A stretch of 64,000 nucleotides of DNA from Kineococcus endophyticus (GTDB lineage: Bacteria; Actinomycetota; Actinomycetes; Actinomycetales; Kineococcaceae): positions 1 to 64,000 of the forward strand of contig NZ_JBFNQN010000008.1 in the NCBI RefSeq assembly GCF_040796495.1, in the 5' to 3' direction. Below, piece by piece: positions 52,427-60,932 of the stretch. The notes beneath the pieces were generated by a model that did not search any database, was not told where the DNA came from, and saw nothing but the letters and a program-made list of their open reading frames with translations. The position numbers were made by a program, and so were the translations under genes. The first letter of the stretch is position 1. Every line of letters begins with the position of its first letter.

Positions 52427-55400
52427 TCACAGGTTAACCACGGATGAACCAGTGGTGAACCCGGAACCGTGGGCCGAACGGGTGACTTCCGGAGCCGCGA
52501 CCAGTTTCCCGTCTCGCAGGTCCAGCACACGGTCGGCCCGGTCCACGCCCTCCTCGCGGTGCGCGAGCAGCAGGACGCTGCGACCGGACCGGGCGTCGAG
52601 CAGGTCGGCCACGAGCTGGCGTCCCGTCTCCACGTCCAGACCCTCGGACGGCTCGTCGAGCACGAGCACCCGCACGTCGGCCAGCAGGGCGCGGGCCATC
52701 GCCAGCCGACGGCGCTCCCCGCCGGACAAGGGTGCGCCGCCGTCGCCCACACGGGAGTCCAGCCCCCGGGGCAGCGCGCGGAACCACTCACCGAGCCGGA
52801 CCCGGTCCAGCACCGCGAGGAGCTCGTCGTCGGAGCGGTCCGGGGCGGCCAGCAGCAGGTTCTGCCGGACCGAGGTCGCGAAGACGTGCTCGTCGTCGCC
52901 GACCCGGCCGACGACCGACCGGACGTCGTCCCCGGCCAGGTCACCGGCGTCGACACCGTCGAGCAGCACCCGGCCGTCCACCGGGTCGAGGAAGCGCTGC
53001 AGCACCGCGGCCAGGGTCGACTTCCCCGAACCGGACGGCCCGCGGACCGCGACGACCTCCCCGGCGCGCAGCTCGAGGTCCACGAGGTCGAGGCAGGGGT
53101 CGACGGCCGCGGGGTCCCAGTCCGCCCGCACGCCCCGCAGGCTCAGGACGGTCGGCGACGGCGGCGCGAGCGGTCGTGGCGCAGTGGGTTCAACGGCCGG
53201 GACGGAGGTGTCCAGCAGCGCCGTCTCCCGCTGCCGGGCGCGCCGGGCGCGGACGGCGGCCCGCGCGGCGTCGGGCAGGCCACGGGCGGCGTCGGCGAGC
53301 ACCACCCCGGCCAGCACCGCGGCCGCGGTCCACGCGACGGGGGTGCCCCCCGTCCCGACCAGACGTCCGGCGACGGCCGCGGTCCCCAGGGCCACGAGGC
53401 CGGCGCCCGCGGCGGTCAGCCCGGCGGTCGCGGCGGCGGCCCGCGCGCGTCGCCGGTCGGCCGCGGCCACGACGGACTGCCTGTGCCGCAGCGTGTCCAG
53501 GGCGTCCTCGGCCGGCAGCGTCTGGAGGTCCTCGACGGCGTCGAGGACCTCCACGGTGGCCGCACTGAGCGCGCCCGTACCGGTGCGGTGCGCATCCCCG
53601 TCCGCCCCCTCGCGGCGCTCGGCGGCCGCGGCGACGGCCGGTGCGCCGACCACCGCCACCAGCAGCCCGGGGACGGCGGCGAGCGCGAGCAGCGGGTGCA
53701 GCGCGGTGAGCGCCGCCAGAGCCAGCAGCACGGCGACGACCGTGACGGTCGCCGGGTGCCGGGCCCGCAGGACCCCGTCCACGCGGGCGTCGACGTCGTC
53801 GGCGAGCTGGACCAGCAGTTCGCCCGAGCGTCCGGACCGCTTGCGGGACAACGGACCCGGCAGCCTCGGCACGAGGGCGGCGACGACGTCGGAGCGCCAC
53901 CGCGCGAGCCGGGCGAAGGCGACGTCGTGGCTCAGCAGCCGCTCGGCGTAGACGAGCAGGGGCCGCGCCGTGGCGCTGGCGCGCACGACCACGGCCGCCA
54001 CCGACAGGGTCAGCACGGGTGGGCGGTCGGCGGCCGTCACCAGCAGCCACGTCGCGGCGGCCGTCAACGTCAGGCCGGCCAGGACGGCGACGACGCCGGT
54101 CGCGACCGCCAGGGCACCCGCCCACCGGCCGCGACGGGCCGGCTCGGCGGGGGCGGAGAGCACGACTTCCGCCCCCGATGGCGCCCCTGGAGGGGCGGAA
54201 AGAGTGTTTTCCACGTGGGAGTCGGGGGCCGGGGGGAGGGGGCGGGCGAGGGTGGTGGTGCGGTCGGCCGCGGCGAGGAGGGCGGGGCGGTGGGCGACGA
54301 CGAGGACGGCGAGCCCGTCGTCGTGGGCCAGGGACCGCAGGGTCGCGACGACGGCCGCCTCGGCGACCGGGTCGAGGTGGGCGGTCGGCTCGTCCAGCAC
54401 CAGCACCCGCGCGCCCAGGCGCGCCGAGAGCACCGTCCGGGCCAGGGCCACCCGCTGACGCTGACCGGCCGACAGGCCCGCCGCGTGCTCCCCGAGCGGG
54501 GTGGCCGGGTCCAGGTCGGCGGCGGCCACCTCGGCCAGCACACTGCGGACCTGCTCGTCGGTGGTCTCGCGGCCGGCGCGGACGGCGTCCGCCACCGTCA
54601 CCGCGTGGCCGAACTCGGGTCGCTGGGGCAGGTGCGCCACCGACGCGGGGAGCTCGACGGTGCCGTCGTCGGGGACGAGCACCCCCGCCGCGACACGGGC
54701 CACGGTCGTCTTGCCCGCCCCGCTCGGCCCGGCGAGGGCGTGCAGCTCGCCGGGGACGACGTCGAGGTCGACCCCGTCCACGACCGCCGTGCCGTCCTCG
54801 CGCCGCACGCCCACCGCCCGCAGCCGGACCCCCGCGGCCGGCGAGGGGACGCCGCGCCGCGGCAGGGGAGCGGTGAGCACCGCGTCGACGTCGTCGACGA
54901 CCGCGGTCGCGTCGGCGGTGTCGTGGAACCGCGCGCCGACCTCCCGCAGCGGCCGGTACGCCTCCGGGGCCAGCAGGATGACGAGGACCGCGGTGTGCAG
55001 GTCCAGCGTCCCCCCGGCCAGCCGCATCCCCGCCGTCACCGCGACCAGGCCCACCGAGAGCGTCCCGACGAGGTCCAGGGCCGTGGAGGACAGGAAGGCC
55101 ACCCGCAGCACCGACAGCGTCGCGCGGCGGTGGGCGTCCGTCGTCGCCGCGACGGCCGCGACCTGCCGCTGCGCCCGCCGGTGGGCGCGCAACGTCGGCA
55201 GGCCGCGGACGGTGTCGAGGAAGTGCGCGGCCAGCGTCCGCTGCGTGCGCCACTGCCGGTCCGCGCGCGCCTGCGTCGCCTTGCCCAGCAGCACGGCGAA
55301 CACCGGGACCAGGGGCAGCGTCAGGAGCACCGTCACCGCGGACTCGAGGTCGGTGAGGGCCAGCAGCACCAGCACCACCGGCGGCAGCAGCACCCCGGGC

Positions 55401-55828
55401 ACGAGGGCCGGCAGGTACCGCGTGAACCAGCCGTCCAGGGACGGCAGCCCCTGCGTCAGCAGCGCCGCCAGCCGGCCCCGGCCGAACCGCTCCACCCACG
55501 CCGGACCCAGCCGCAGCGCCCGGTCGAGCACCCGGACCCGCAGGTCGTCGCGCACGGCGCTCGCGGTCCGCTGCGCCAGCCTCGTCGCCGCCCAGGAGGC
55601 CAGGACGCGGGCGGCGACGGCCACCAGCAGCAGCCGGAGACCCGCGGCCGGATCCGTGCGGTGCCACAGGGACACCACGACGTCGGCGAGCGCCACGGCC
55701 TGCAGGACGAGGGCGCCGGCACCGGCCGCCTCGGCGGCACCGATGGCCGCGATGCCCGCGCGCGCCGGCCGGGCGTGCCGCAGCAGCCGGGGGTCGACGG
55801 GTCCGCGCGGGCGGTGTGCGGTGCTCAC
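52427..55828 (-). CDS. cydDC: Fused CydDC ABC transporter
   Basis: The 1133-residue protein joins two complete ABC half-transporters in one chain. The CydD half (1-560) has a membrane domain and an ATPase with Walker A GPSGAGKTT, signature GLSAGQRQRVALAR and Walker B VLVLDEPTAHLDP. The CydC half (about 590-1133) has GPSGSGKST, LSGGERRRLAMAR and VLVLDEPSEGLDV. CydDC exports cysteine/glutathione (or haem-related thiol) needed to assemble cytochrome bd. The GTG start overlaps the cydB stop, completing a cydA-cydB-cydDC operon. Such fusions are known in actinobacteria. Confidence 0.95.
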   Translation of the reverse strand: MSTAHRPRGPVDPRLLRHARPARAGIAAIGAAEAAGAGALVLQAVALADVVVSLWHRTDPAAGLRLLLVAVAARVLASWAATRLAQRTASAVRDDLRVRVLDRALRLGPAWVERFGRGRLAALLTQGLPSLDGWFTRYLPALVPGVLLPPVVLVLLALTDLESAVTVLLTLPLVPVFAVLLGKATQARADRQWRTQRTLAAHFLDTVRGLPTLRAHRRAQRQVAAVAATTDAHRRATLSVLRVAFLSSTALDLVGTLSVGLVAVTAGMRLAGGTLDLHTAVLVILLAPEAYRPLREVGARFHDTADATAVVDDVDAVLTAPLPRRGVPSPAAGVRLRAVGVRREDGTAVVDGVDLDVVPGELHALAGPSGAGKTTVARVAAGVLVPDDGTVELPASVAHLPQRPEFGHAVTVADAVRAGRETTDEQVRSVLAEVAAADLDPATPLGEHAAGLSAGQRQRVALARTVLSARLGARVLVLDEPTAHLDPVAEAAVVATLRSLAHDDGLAVLVVAHRPALLAAADRTTTLARPLPPAPDSHVENTLSAPPGAPSGAEVVLSAPAEPARRGRWAGALAVATGVVAVLAGLTLTAAATWLLVTAADRPPVLTLSVAAVVVRASATARPLLVYAERLLSHDVAFARLARWRSDVVAALVPRLPGPLSRKRSGRSGELLVQLADDVDARVDGVLRARHPATVTVVAVLLALAALTALHPLLALAAVPGLLVAVVGAPAVAAAAERREGADGDAHRTGTGALSAATVEVLDAVEDLQTLPAEDALDTLRHRQSVVAAADRRRARAAAATAGLTAAGAGLVALGTAAVAGRLVGTGGTPVAWTAAAVLAGVVLADAARGLPDAARAAVRARRARQRETALLDTSVPAVEPTAPRPLAPPSPTVLSLRGVRADWDPAAVDPCLDLVDLELRAGEVVAVRGPSGSGKSTLAAVLQRFLDPVDGRVLLDGVDAGDLAGDDVRSVVGRVGDDEHVFATSVRQNLLLAAPDRSDDELLAVLDRVRLGEWFRALPRGLDSRVGDGGAPLSGGERRRLAMARALLADVRVLVLDEPSEGLDVETGRQLVADLLDARSGRSVLLLAHREEGVDRADRVLDLRDGKLVAAPEVTRSAHGSGFTTGSSVVNL

Positions 55829-56883
55829 CGGGCGGCTCGGCCCACCGCGGCCGGGCGGGCGGTGCGCCGCGAGGGGCCGCTGGCGACGCGGCGGCGGAAC
55901 ACCCAGTAGGACCACGCCTGGTAGGCGAGCACCCCGGGCAGGATGACGACACCGGCCACCGTGATGAGGTGCAGCGCAGCGGGGGAGGCGGCAGCCGCAC
56001 CGAGCGTGACGTCCCCGGAGGGCCCGAGGGTGCTGCGCAGCAGGACCCACGCGCCGGTGCCCGCGCCGGTCTGCAGGTGGGCGGTGAACACCGCGACGAC
56101 GCTACCGGCGACGGCCAGGGTCGTCGCCGCGAACGCGAGGGCCTCGGCCCGGCGCCAGGCGGCGACGGCGGCGACGGCGAGCAGGGCGGCCGCGGCGGCG
56201 ACGACCGCGTGCCCGGCGGCGATGAACAGCGCCAGCGCGACGACCAGGAGGGCCGGTGCGGTCGCGATCGTCAGGCGACGGGCCCGCTGCCGCAGGACGC
56301 CGGTCGTGCGCAGGGCGAGGAACGTCGCGCCGTGCACCGTGGTCAGCAGGACGCCGGCGAACCCGCCGAGCACGGCCCACGGCCCGAACAGCGGGTCCAG
56401 GGACCGGCCCAGGCCGCCCAGCCAGCCCTGCACGTGGACCTCGCCGCCGGGGGACAGGGCCAGGCCCGAGACGAGGACCCCCAGGACCGCGCCCCAGGTG
56501 CCGGCCAGGAGCAGGGAACTCGCGGCCAGGGCGGCGTCGCACCGGTTCCGCCAGCGTGCGGTGTCGTGCTTGCCGCGGAACTCGATGGCGACCCCCCGCA
56601 CGGCGAGCAGGAGCAGCAGCGCGATCATCGGCAGGTACAACCCGGAGAGGAGTGCCGCGTACCAGTCGGGGAACGCCGCGAACGTGACGCCGATCGCGGC
56701 CACGAGCCACACCTCGTTGCCGTCCCAGACGGGCCCGACGGTGCGGACGGCGGCGCCGCGCTCGGCCTCGGTGCGCCCCAGCAGGGGGCCGAGGAAGCCG
56801 ACGCCGAAGTCGAAGCCCTCCAGGACGAAGAACAGCACCCAGGCCAGGACGGCGATCCCGAACCACAGGACGGACAGTTCCAC
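55825..56883 (-). CDS. cydB: Cytochrome bd ubiquinol/menaquinol oxidase subunit II
   Basis: The 352-residue membrane subunit begins MELSVLWFGIAVLAWVLFFVLEGFDFGVG and shows GPVWDGNEVWLVAAIG, family-typical around the conserved Trp and Glu/Asp, followed by about eight helices. It pairs with CydA to reduce O2 to water using quinol. GTG at 56881-56883 is 34 bases downstream of cydA. Confidence 0.95.
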   Translation of the reverse strand: MELSVLWFGIAVLAWVLFFVLEGFDFGVGFLGPLLGRTEAERGAAVRTVGPVWDGNEVWLVAAIGVTFAAFPDWYAALLSGLYLPMIALLLLLAVRGVAIEFRGKHDTARWRNRCDAALAASSLLLAGTWGAVLGVLVSGLALSPGGEVHVQGWLGGLGRSLDPLFGPWAVLGGFAGVLLTTVHGATFLALRTTGVLRQRARRLTIATAPALLVVALALFIAAGHAVVAAAAALLAVAAVAAWRRAEALAFAATTLAVAGSVVAVFTAHLQTGAGTGAWVLLRSTLGPSGDVTLGAAAASPAALHLITVAGVVILPGVLAYQAWSYWVFRRRVASGPSRRTARPAAVGRAAR

Positions 56884-56917
56884 GACGGGTCCCTTCTGAA
56901 CTGACGAGGTGGTGGAC

Positions 56918-58363
56918 TCAGTAGGTGGTGACGAACTCGTCGTCCGCGGCCCGTTCGGTCGGCGCGGGCGCCGGGATCTCGGGCAACCCCTTGCGGACCA
57001 GGCGGACCGCGAGCTTGACCCAGACGACGGCCAGGGCGCCGTAGACGACAGTGAACGCGGCCAGGGAGGCGGCGACCTCGGCGAAGGTCAGGCCGGGGGA
57101 GACCCCGTCGGCGGTCTTGAACAACCCGAACACCAGCCACGGCTGGCGGGCGGTCTCGGTGAAGATCCAGCCGAAGGAGTTCGCAGCCAGCGGCAGCAGC
57201 GGCAGCAGGCCGACCGACCACAGCAGCCCCTGGGCCAGGCGCCGGTCCGGACGCAGGACGCGGGACTTCCGCGTGACCCACAGGTGGGCGGCGGCGACGA
57301 CGACGGCGAACATGCCCACGCCGATCATGAGCCGGAAGCTCCAGAACGCGACCGGGATCCACGGCACGTAGTCGCCGGGGCCGAACTGCGCGACGTAGGC
57401 GTCCTGCAGGTCCTTGGTGCCCAGCACCTGGGCCGAGAACGAACCCTTGGCCAGGAACGACAGGAACCCCGGGACCTCCAGGGAGAACGTCGGCTTGTCA
57501 CTTCCCGGCGGGGCGTAGGAGAAGATCGAGAACGGGGCGCCGGTCGTGGTCCGGTACAACGCTTCGGCCGCGGCCATCTTCATGGGCTGCACCTGGGTGA
57601 TGACCTTGCCCAGGACGTCGCCGCTGAGGGCGACGAGGCCGCCGCCGGCCAGCAGGGCCCAGGCCCCGAACCGCGACAGCGTGCGGAAGGCCGCGAACTC
57701 GCGGGTGTCCTCGGCGTAGTCGCCGCGCAGCAGGTGCCACACGCCGACGGCCATGACGAGGGCGCCACCGGCCATGACGGCCCCGGCGTAGGTGTGCGGG
57801 AACGCCGCGAGGTTCACCTCGTTGAACAGCAGTTCCGAGAAGCTGCCGAGCCGGGCACGGCCGGTCTGCGCGTCGATCGTGTAGGCGACGGGGTTCTGCA
57901 TGAAGGAGTTCGCCGCGAGGATGACGAACGCGCTGATCGCCGTGCCGACCGCGACGATCCAGATGGTGGCGAGGTGGACCAGGGCCGGCAACCGGTCGCG
58001 GCCGAACCACCACAGGCCGAGGAACGTCGCCTCGAGGAAGAAGGCGAGCATCCCCTCCACGGCGAGGGTGGGGCCGAACACGTCGCCGTAGAACCGGGCG
58101 AAGGAGCTCCAGGACAGGCCGAACTGGAACTCCTGGACCAGTCCGGTGACGACGCCGACGGCGAAGGTCGTCATGAGCAGCTTGCCGACGAGGAGGGACA
58201 GGCGCCCGAACGTGTCGTCGGTGTTCCCTCGCCGGACGCGGCGCAGGTGCGCGGTCTGCAGCAGGGCGGTGAACAGCGCCAGGCTGATCGACAGCGGCAC
58301 GAAGAGGTAGTGGTAGAGCGTCGTCACCGCGAACTGGAGCCGGGTGAGGTCCTCGATGGTCAC
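56918..58363 (-). CDS. cydA: Cytochrome bd oxidase subunit I
   Basis: The 481-residue subunit carries haems b558, b595 and d. The N-terminus RLQFAVTTLYHYLFVPLSISLA holds the haem-ligand His region, and GWIFTETARQPWLVFG is the CydA signature, here with Thr-Ala before Arg-Gln-Pro-Trp. The Q-loop looks short, as in most non-enterobacterial types. GTG at 58361-58363 has GGAGGA upstream. A repeat-rich operator region shared with blaI lies directly before it. Confidence 0.95.
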   Translation of the reverse strand: MTIEDLTRLQFAVTTLYHYLFVPLSISLALFTALLQTAHLRRVRRGNTDDTFGRLSLLVGKLLMTTFAVGVVTGLVQEFQFGLSWSSFARFYGDVFGPTLAVEGMLAFFLEATFLGLWWFGRDRLPALVHLATIWIVAVGTAISAFVILAANSFMQNPVAYTIDAQTGRARLGSFSELLFNEVNLAAFPHTYAGAVMAGGALVMAVGVWHLLRGDYAEDTREFAAFRTLSRFGAWALLAGGGLVALSGDVLGKVITQVQPMKMAAAEALYRTTTGAPFSIFSYAPPGSDKPTFSLEVPGFLSFLAKGSFSAQVLGTKDLQDAYVAQFGPGDYVPWIPVAFWSFRLMIGVGMFAVVVAAAHLWVTRKSRVLRPDRRLAQGLLWSVGLLPLLPLAANSFGWIFTETARQPWLVFGLFKTADGVSPGLTFAEVAASLAAFTVVYGALAVVWVKLAVRLVRKGLPEIPAPAPTERAADDEFVTTY

Positions 58364-58376
58364 GTCCTCCGCCTTC

Positions 58377-58431
58377 CTACGACGTCCTGTCGTACTACGA
58401 CCAACTGTAGTACTTGCATCGGTAGTACGAC
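58377..58431. promoter_or_regulatory. BlaI-type operator region between cydA and blaI
   Basis: GTCGTACTAC (58389-58398) and GTAGTACGAC (58422-58431) are inverted, with a further GTAGTAC at 58407-58413 and CTACGAC at 58377. The half-sites resemble the ACTAC/GTAGT repeats used by mycobacterial BlaI. The divergent BlaI gene starts 40 bases away, so both cyd and blaI could be repressed here. Confidence 0.6.
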
Positions 58432-58458
58432 GGCTCGCGTTCGGCAGTGTGTTTGACG

Positions 58459-58464
58459 TAACAT
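58459..58464 (+). promoter_or_regulatory. -10 element of blaI
   Basis: TAACAT ends six bases before the blaI GTG, giving a leaderless start. Confidence 0.5.
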
Positions 58465-58470
58465 CTACCT

Positions 58471-58872
58471 GTGGCCCTGGGAGAACTCGAACGCGACGTC
58501 ATGGACCGCCTGTGGGCGGCCGGTGAGCCGCTGACCGTGCGCGAGGTCCACGAGCAGCTCGCCGAGCACCGCAAGATCGCCTACACGACCGTCATGACGG
58601 TGCTGGACCGCCTCGCCAAGAAGCACGTCGTGCGCCAGGAGCGCGAGGGTCGGGCCTTCCGCTACACCCCCGTCGCCTCCCGCGAGCAGATGGTCGCCGA
58701 GCTCATGCTCGACGCCCTCGGCGGCGTCCCCTCGGTCGACGACCGGCAGGCCGCCCTCGTCCACTTCATCGGCGGTGTCTCCCCCGCGGAGGCCGCTGCG
58801 CTGCGCGAGGCGCTCGACGCCGTGTCGAACGGTGGGGCACCCGAGCGGGGGAACGCCACCCCCACCGCCTGA
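58471..58872 (+). CDS. blaI: BlaI/MecI/CopY-family transcriptional repressor
   Basis: The 133-residue protein has the winged-helix MALGELERDVMDRLWAAGEPLTVREVHEQLAEHRKIAYTTVMTVLDRLAKKHVVRQEREGRAFRYTPVASREQM of BlaI-like repressors and a C-terminal dimerisation helix (VHFIGGVSPAEAAALREALDAV). It would bind the GTAGTAC repeats upstream. Repression is normally relieved by a membrane M56 peptidase, which follows 42 bases downstream. Confidence 0.92.
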   Translation: MALGELERDVMDRLWAAGEPLTVREVHEQLAEHRKIAYTTVMTVLDRLAKKHVVRQEREGRAFRYTPVASREQMVAELMLDALGGVPSVDDRQAALVHFIGGVSPAEAAALREALDAVSNGGAPERGNATPTA

Positions 58873-58902
58873 GCCGTGCACACCACCCGGCCCCGGACGC
58901 CG

Positions 58903-58908
58903 TAGGTT
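58903..58908 (+). promoter_or_regulatory. -10-like element before the M56 gene
   Basis: TAGGTT ends six bases before GTG 58915. It could add a second start inside the blaI-M56 unit. Confidence 0.35.
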
Positions 58909-58914
58909 CGGACC

Positions 58915-59844
58915 GTGACAGCCGTCTGGTTCGCAGCACTGGCGCTGCTCCTGGCGGGTCCCGTCCCGGCGCTCCTGGCGCGTGCGCGGTGGACCTGGCA
59001 GGTCCCCCGCGCCGCTCTGGTGCTCTGGCAGGCCATCGCGCTCGGCGCCGTCCTGGCGACCCTGGGGGCGGGCCTGGCCTCGCTGTCCCTGCTGTTCACC
59101 GAGGAACCGGGGTTCCCGTTCCTGGAACGGCACGGCGTGGTGCAGACGACGCTCATCGGCCTCGGCTCGGCCCTCGTCGCCATCGTCACCGTCCGGTTCT
59201 GGGTGGTCGCGACCCTCGTGGGGATCCGCACCCGCCGCCGCCGCAACCGGCACCGTGACCTGGTGGACCTGCTGCACCGCAACGAGTCCGTCTCCGAGGT
59301 CGACGCCGCGCTGCTGTCCGGGACCGGGGTGCGGGTCCTGTCCGGACCGGGCCGCGTCGCCTACTGCGTCCCCGGCGTCCGCTCCCGCGTCGTCGTCTCC
59401 GACGCGATGCTCGCGTCCTTGACCGCCGAGGAGGTGCGGGCCGTCCTGGCCCACGAGCGGGCCCACCTGCGGGCCCGGCACGACCTCGTCCTGGAGGGCT
59501 TCACCGCCCTGCACGCCGCGTTCCCGCGGTTCGTCTCCAGCCAGGCCGCGCTGGACTCGGTGCGCCTGCTCGTCGAGATGCTCGCCGACGACGCCGCCCG
59601 CCGCCGGGCCGGTTCGCAGCCGCTGGCGCGCGCGCTGGTGGCCCTGGCCGGCACCGACGAACCCGGCCGGGAGATGCCGGTCGGCTCCGCGGCCCTGGCC
59701 CGCGTGCGCCGCCTGGCGGCCCGCCCCCCGCGACGGGGCCTGTCCGTCGCGACCTACGCCACGGCCGCCGTGGTGCTCGGCGGGCCCACGCTGGCCATCG
59801 CCGTCCCCTGGCTGGAGGCCAGCTACCGCGCGCTGGCCGGCTGA
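58915..59844 (+). CDS. M56-family membrane metallopeptidase (BlaR1-like)
   Basis: The 309-residue membrane protease has N-terminal helices, the metallopeptidase HExxH in VLAHERAHLRARHDLVLEGF (near residue 180), and a C-terminal hydrophobic helix near 280-300. It lacks the BlaR1 extracellular penicillin-binding domain, so what it senses is unknown. It probably cleaves BlaI. Its 3' end overlaps the convergent GNAT gene by 22 bases. Confidence 0.88.
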   Translation: MTAVWFAALALLLAGPVPALLARARWTWQVPRAALVLWQAIALGAVLATLGAGLASLSLLFTEEPGFPFLERHGVVQTTLIGLGSALVAIVTVRFWVVATLVGIRTRRRRNRHRDLVDLLHRNESVSEVDAALLSGTGVRVLSGPGRVAYCVPGVRSRVVVSDAMLASLTAEEVRAVLAHERAHLRARHDLVLEGFTALHAAFPRFVSSQAALDSVRLLVEMLADDAARRRAGSQPLARALVALAGTDEPGREMPVGSAALARVRRLAARPPRRGLSVATYATAAVVLGGPTLAIAVPWLEASYRALAG

Positions 59845-60932
59845 GCGGCGACGAGGGGACGCCGTGCGTCCCCGGCGACCGGGCGGTGCACGCCGACCCG
59901 CGGTTCGAAGCGGCTGACCGTCAGCAGCGTCTCCGGCGCCACCCCGGTCATCCAGTCCACGACCTGCGTGGTCGGGTCCGCGAACGCGTGCTGCAGGACG
60001 GCGTGCTCGAGAACCCGGCCGGGGGAGTAGCGAGCCCACCGCGTCACGAAGCGTCCTTCGAAGACGCCGTAGCGGCCCTGGCCCGGCACCCCCACGACGT
60101 AAGCGGCGAGGTCCCCGTCCAGCCGCAGCGTCGCCAGTTCGCGGCGGTCCACCTCGCCCAGCGCCGCGAGCCGGTCCAGCCACGTGCGCCGGCCCGCGGG
60201 AGTGTCCAGCGGGCAGGCCAGACCGTGTGCGGCGTCGCGGTCGCGGTAGGCGGCCTCGATCTCCGGCAGCGTCGCGGCGAAGACGTCCGGGTCCCGGCTC
60301 AGGACCAGTTCCGCCGTGACGCCGTCGGTGGCGAGCCGGTTCGCGTTCTTGCGCAGGTTCTTGCGCATCCCGGCGCTGACGAGGTGGGCTCCGGGCGCGG
60401 GGCGCTCGACCACGGGGACGGGCAGTTCGGCGCCGACCTGGGCGCCGGCCGCGACCGCGAGCGCGCGCACGGCCGGGGTGTCGGGCAGCCCGGTCAGCGC
60501 CAGGTCCGTCCCGCGCCGGTCGGCGCCGTCGGCCAGCGCCGCGCCGAGGGGGCCGGCCAGGGCCAGGGCCGCACGCGCGAAGTCCTGGGCGCCTCGGGCC
60601 CCCGGGCTGGTCAGCACCCCGCTGCGGTACCCGCCGCCCCCGCTCAGCAGGTCGGTGCGCGTCCCGTCCTGCCCGTGGCGGGCGGCCCGTTCGCGGGTGT
60701 CCTGGAGGACGGCCAGCCCCCAGGCGGCGCCGTCGCGGACGGTCACGGCCCAGACGGCGGCGGGCGGGGCGGTGGCCACCGCGCGACGGACCCAGGCCAG
60801 GGAGGCGGTCACGGGGTCGGCCGGGGACGGGGTTCCCTCGACGTGGTCGAGGAGGGCCTGGACCGCGTCGCGGCCCTGCACGAGCGAGGCCGCGACGGAG
60901 GGGAGGGGGCTGTACTGCTGGGGGATGCTCAC
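59823..60932 (-). CDS. GNAT-fold (BioF2-like) N-acyltransferase
   Basis: The 369-residue protein has a variable N-terminal half and a C-terminal acyltransferase domain with the FemAB/BioF2-type pattern PGAHLVSAGMRKNLRKNANRL, FAATLPEIEAAYRDRDAAHG, LDGDLAAYVVGVPGQGRYGVFEGRFV and YSPGRVLEHAVLQHAF. Such enzymes add acyl groups to cell-envelope sugars or amino groups. The GTG start overlaps the GGDEF-EAL stop. Confidence 0.75.
   Translation of the reverse strand: MSIPQQYSPLPSVAASLVQGRDAVQALLDHVEGTPSPADPVTASLAWVRRAVATAPPAAVWAVTVRDGAAWGLAVLQDTRERAARHGQDGTRTDLLSGGGGYRSGVLTSPGARGAQDFARAALALAGPLGAALADGADRRGTDLALTGLPDTPAVRALAVAAGAQVGAELPVPVVERPAPGAHLVSAGMRKNLRKNANRLATDGVTAELVLSRDPDVFAATLPEIEAAYRDRDAAHGLACPLDTPAGRRTWLDRLAALGEVDRRELATLRLDGDLAAYVVGVPGQGRYGVFEGRFVTRWARYSPGRVLEHAVLQHAFADPTTQVVDWMTGVAPETLLTVSRFEPRVGVHRPVAGDARRPLVAAQPASAR

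Noticed and set aside
52477-52490. Another CCGAACGGGTGAC element
   Set aside because: It lies inside the 3' coding end of cydDC and has no gene start nearby, so coincidence is more likely.
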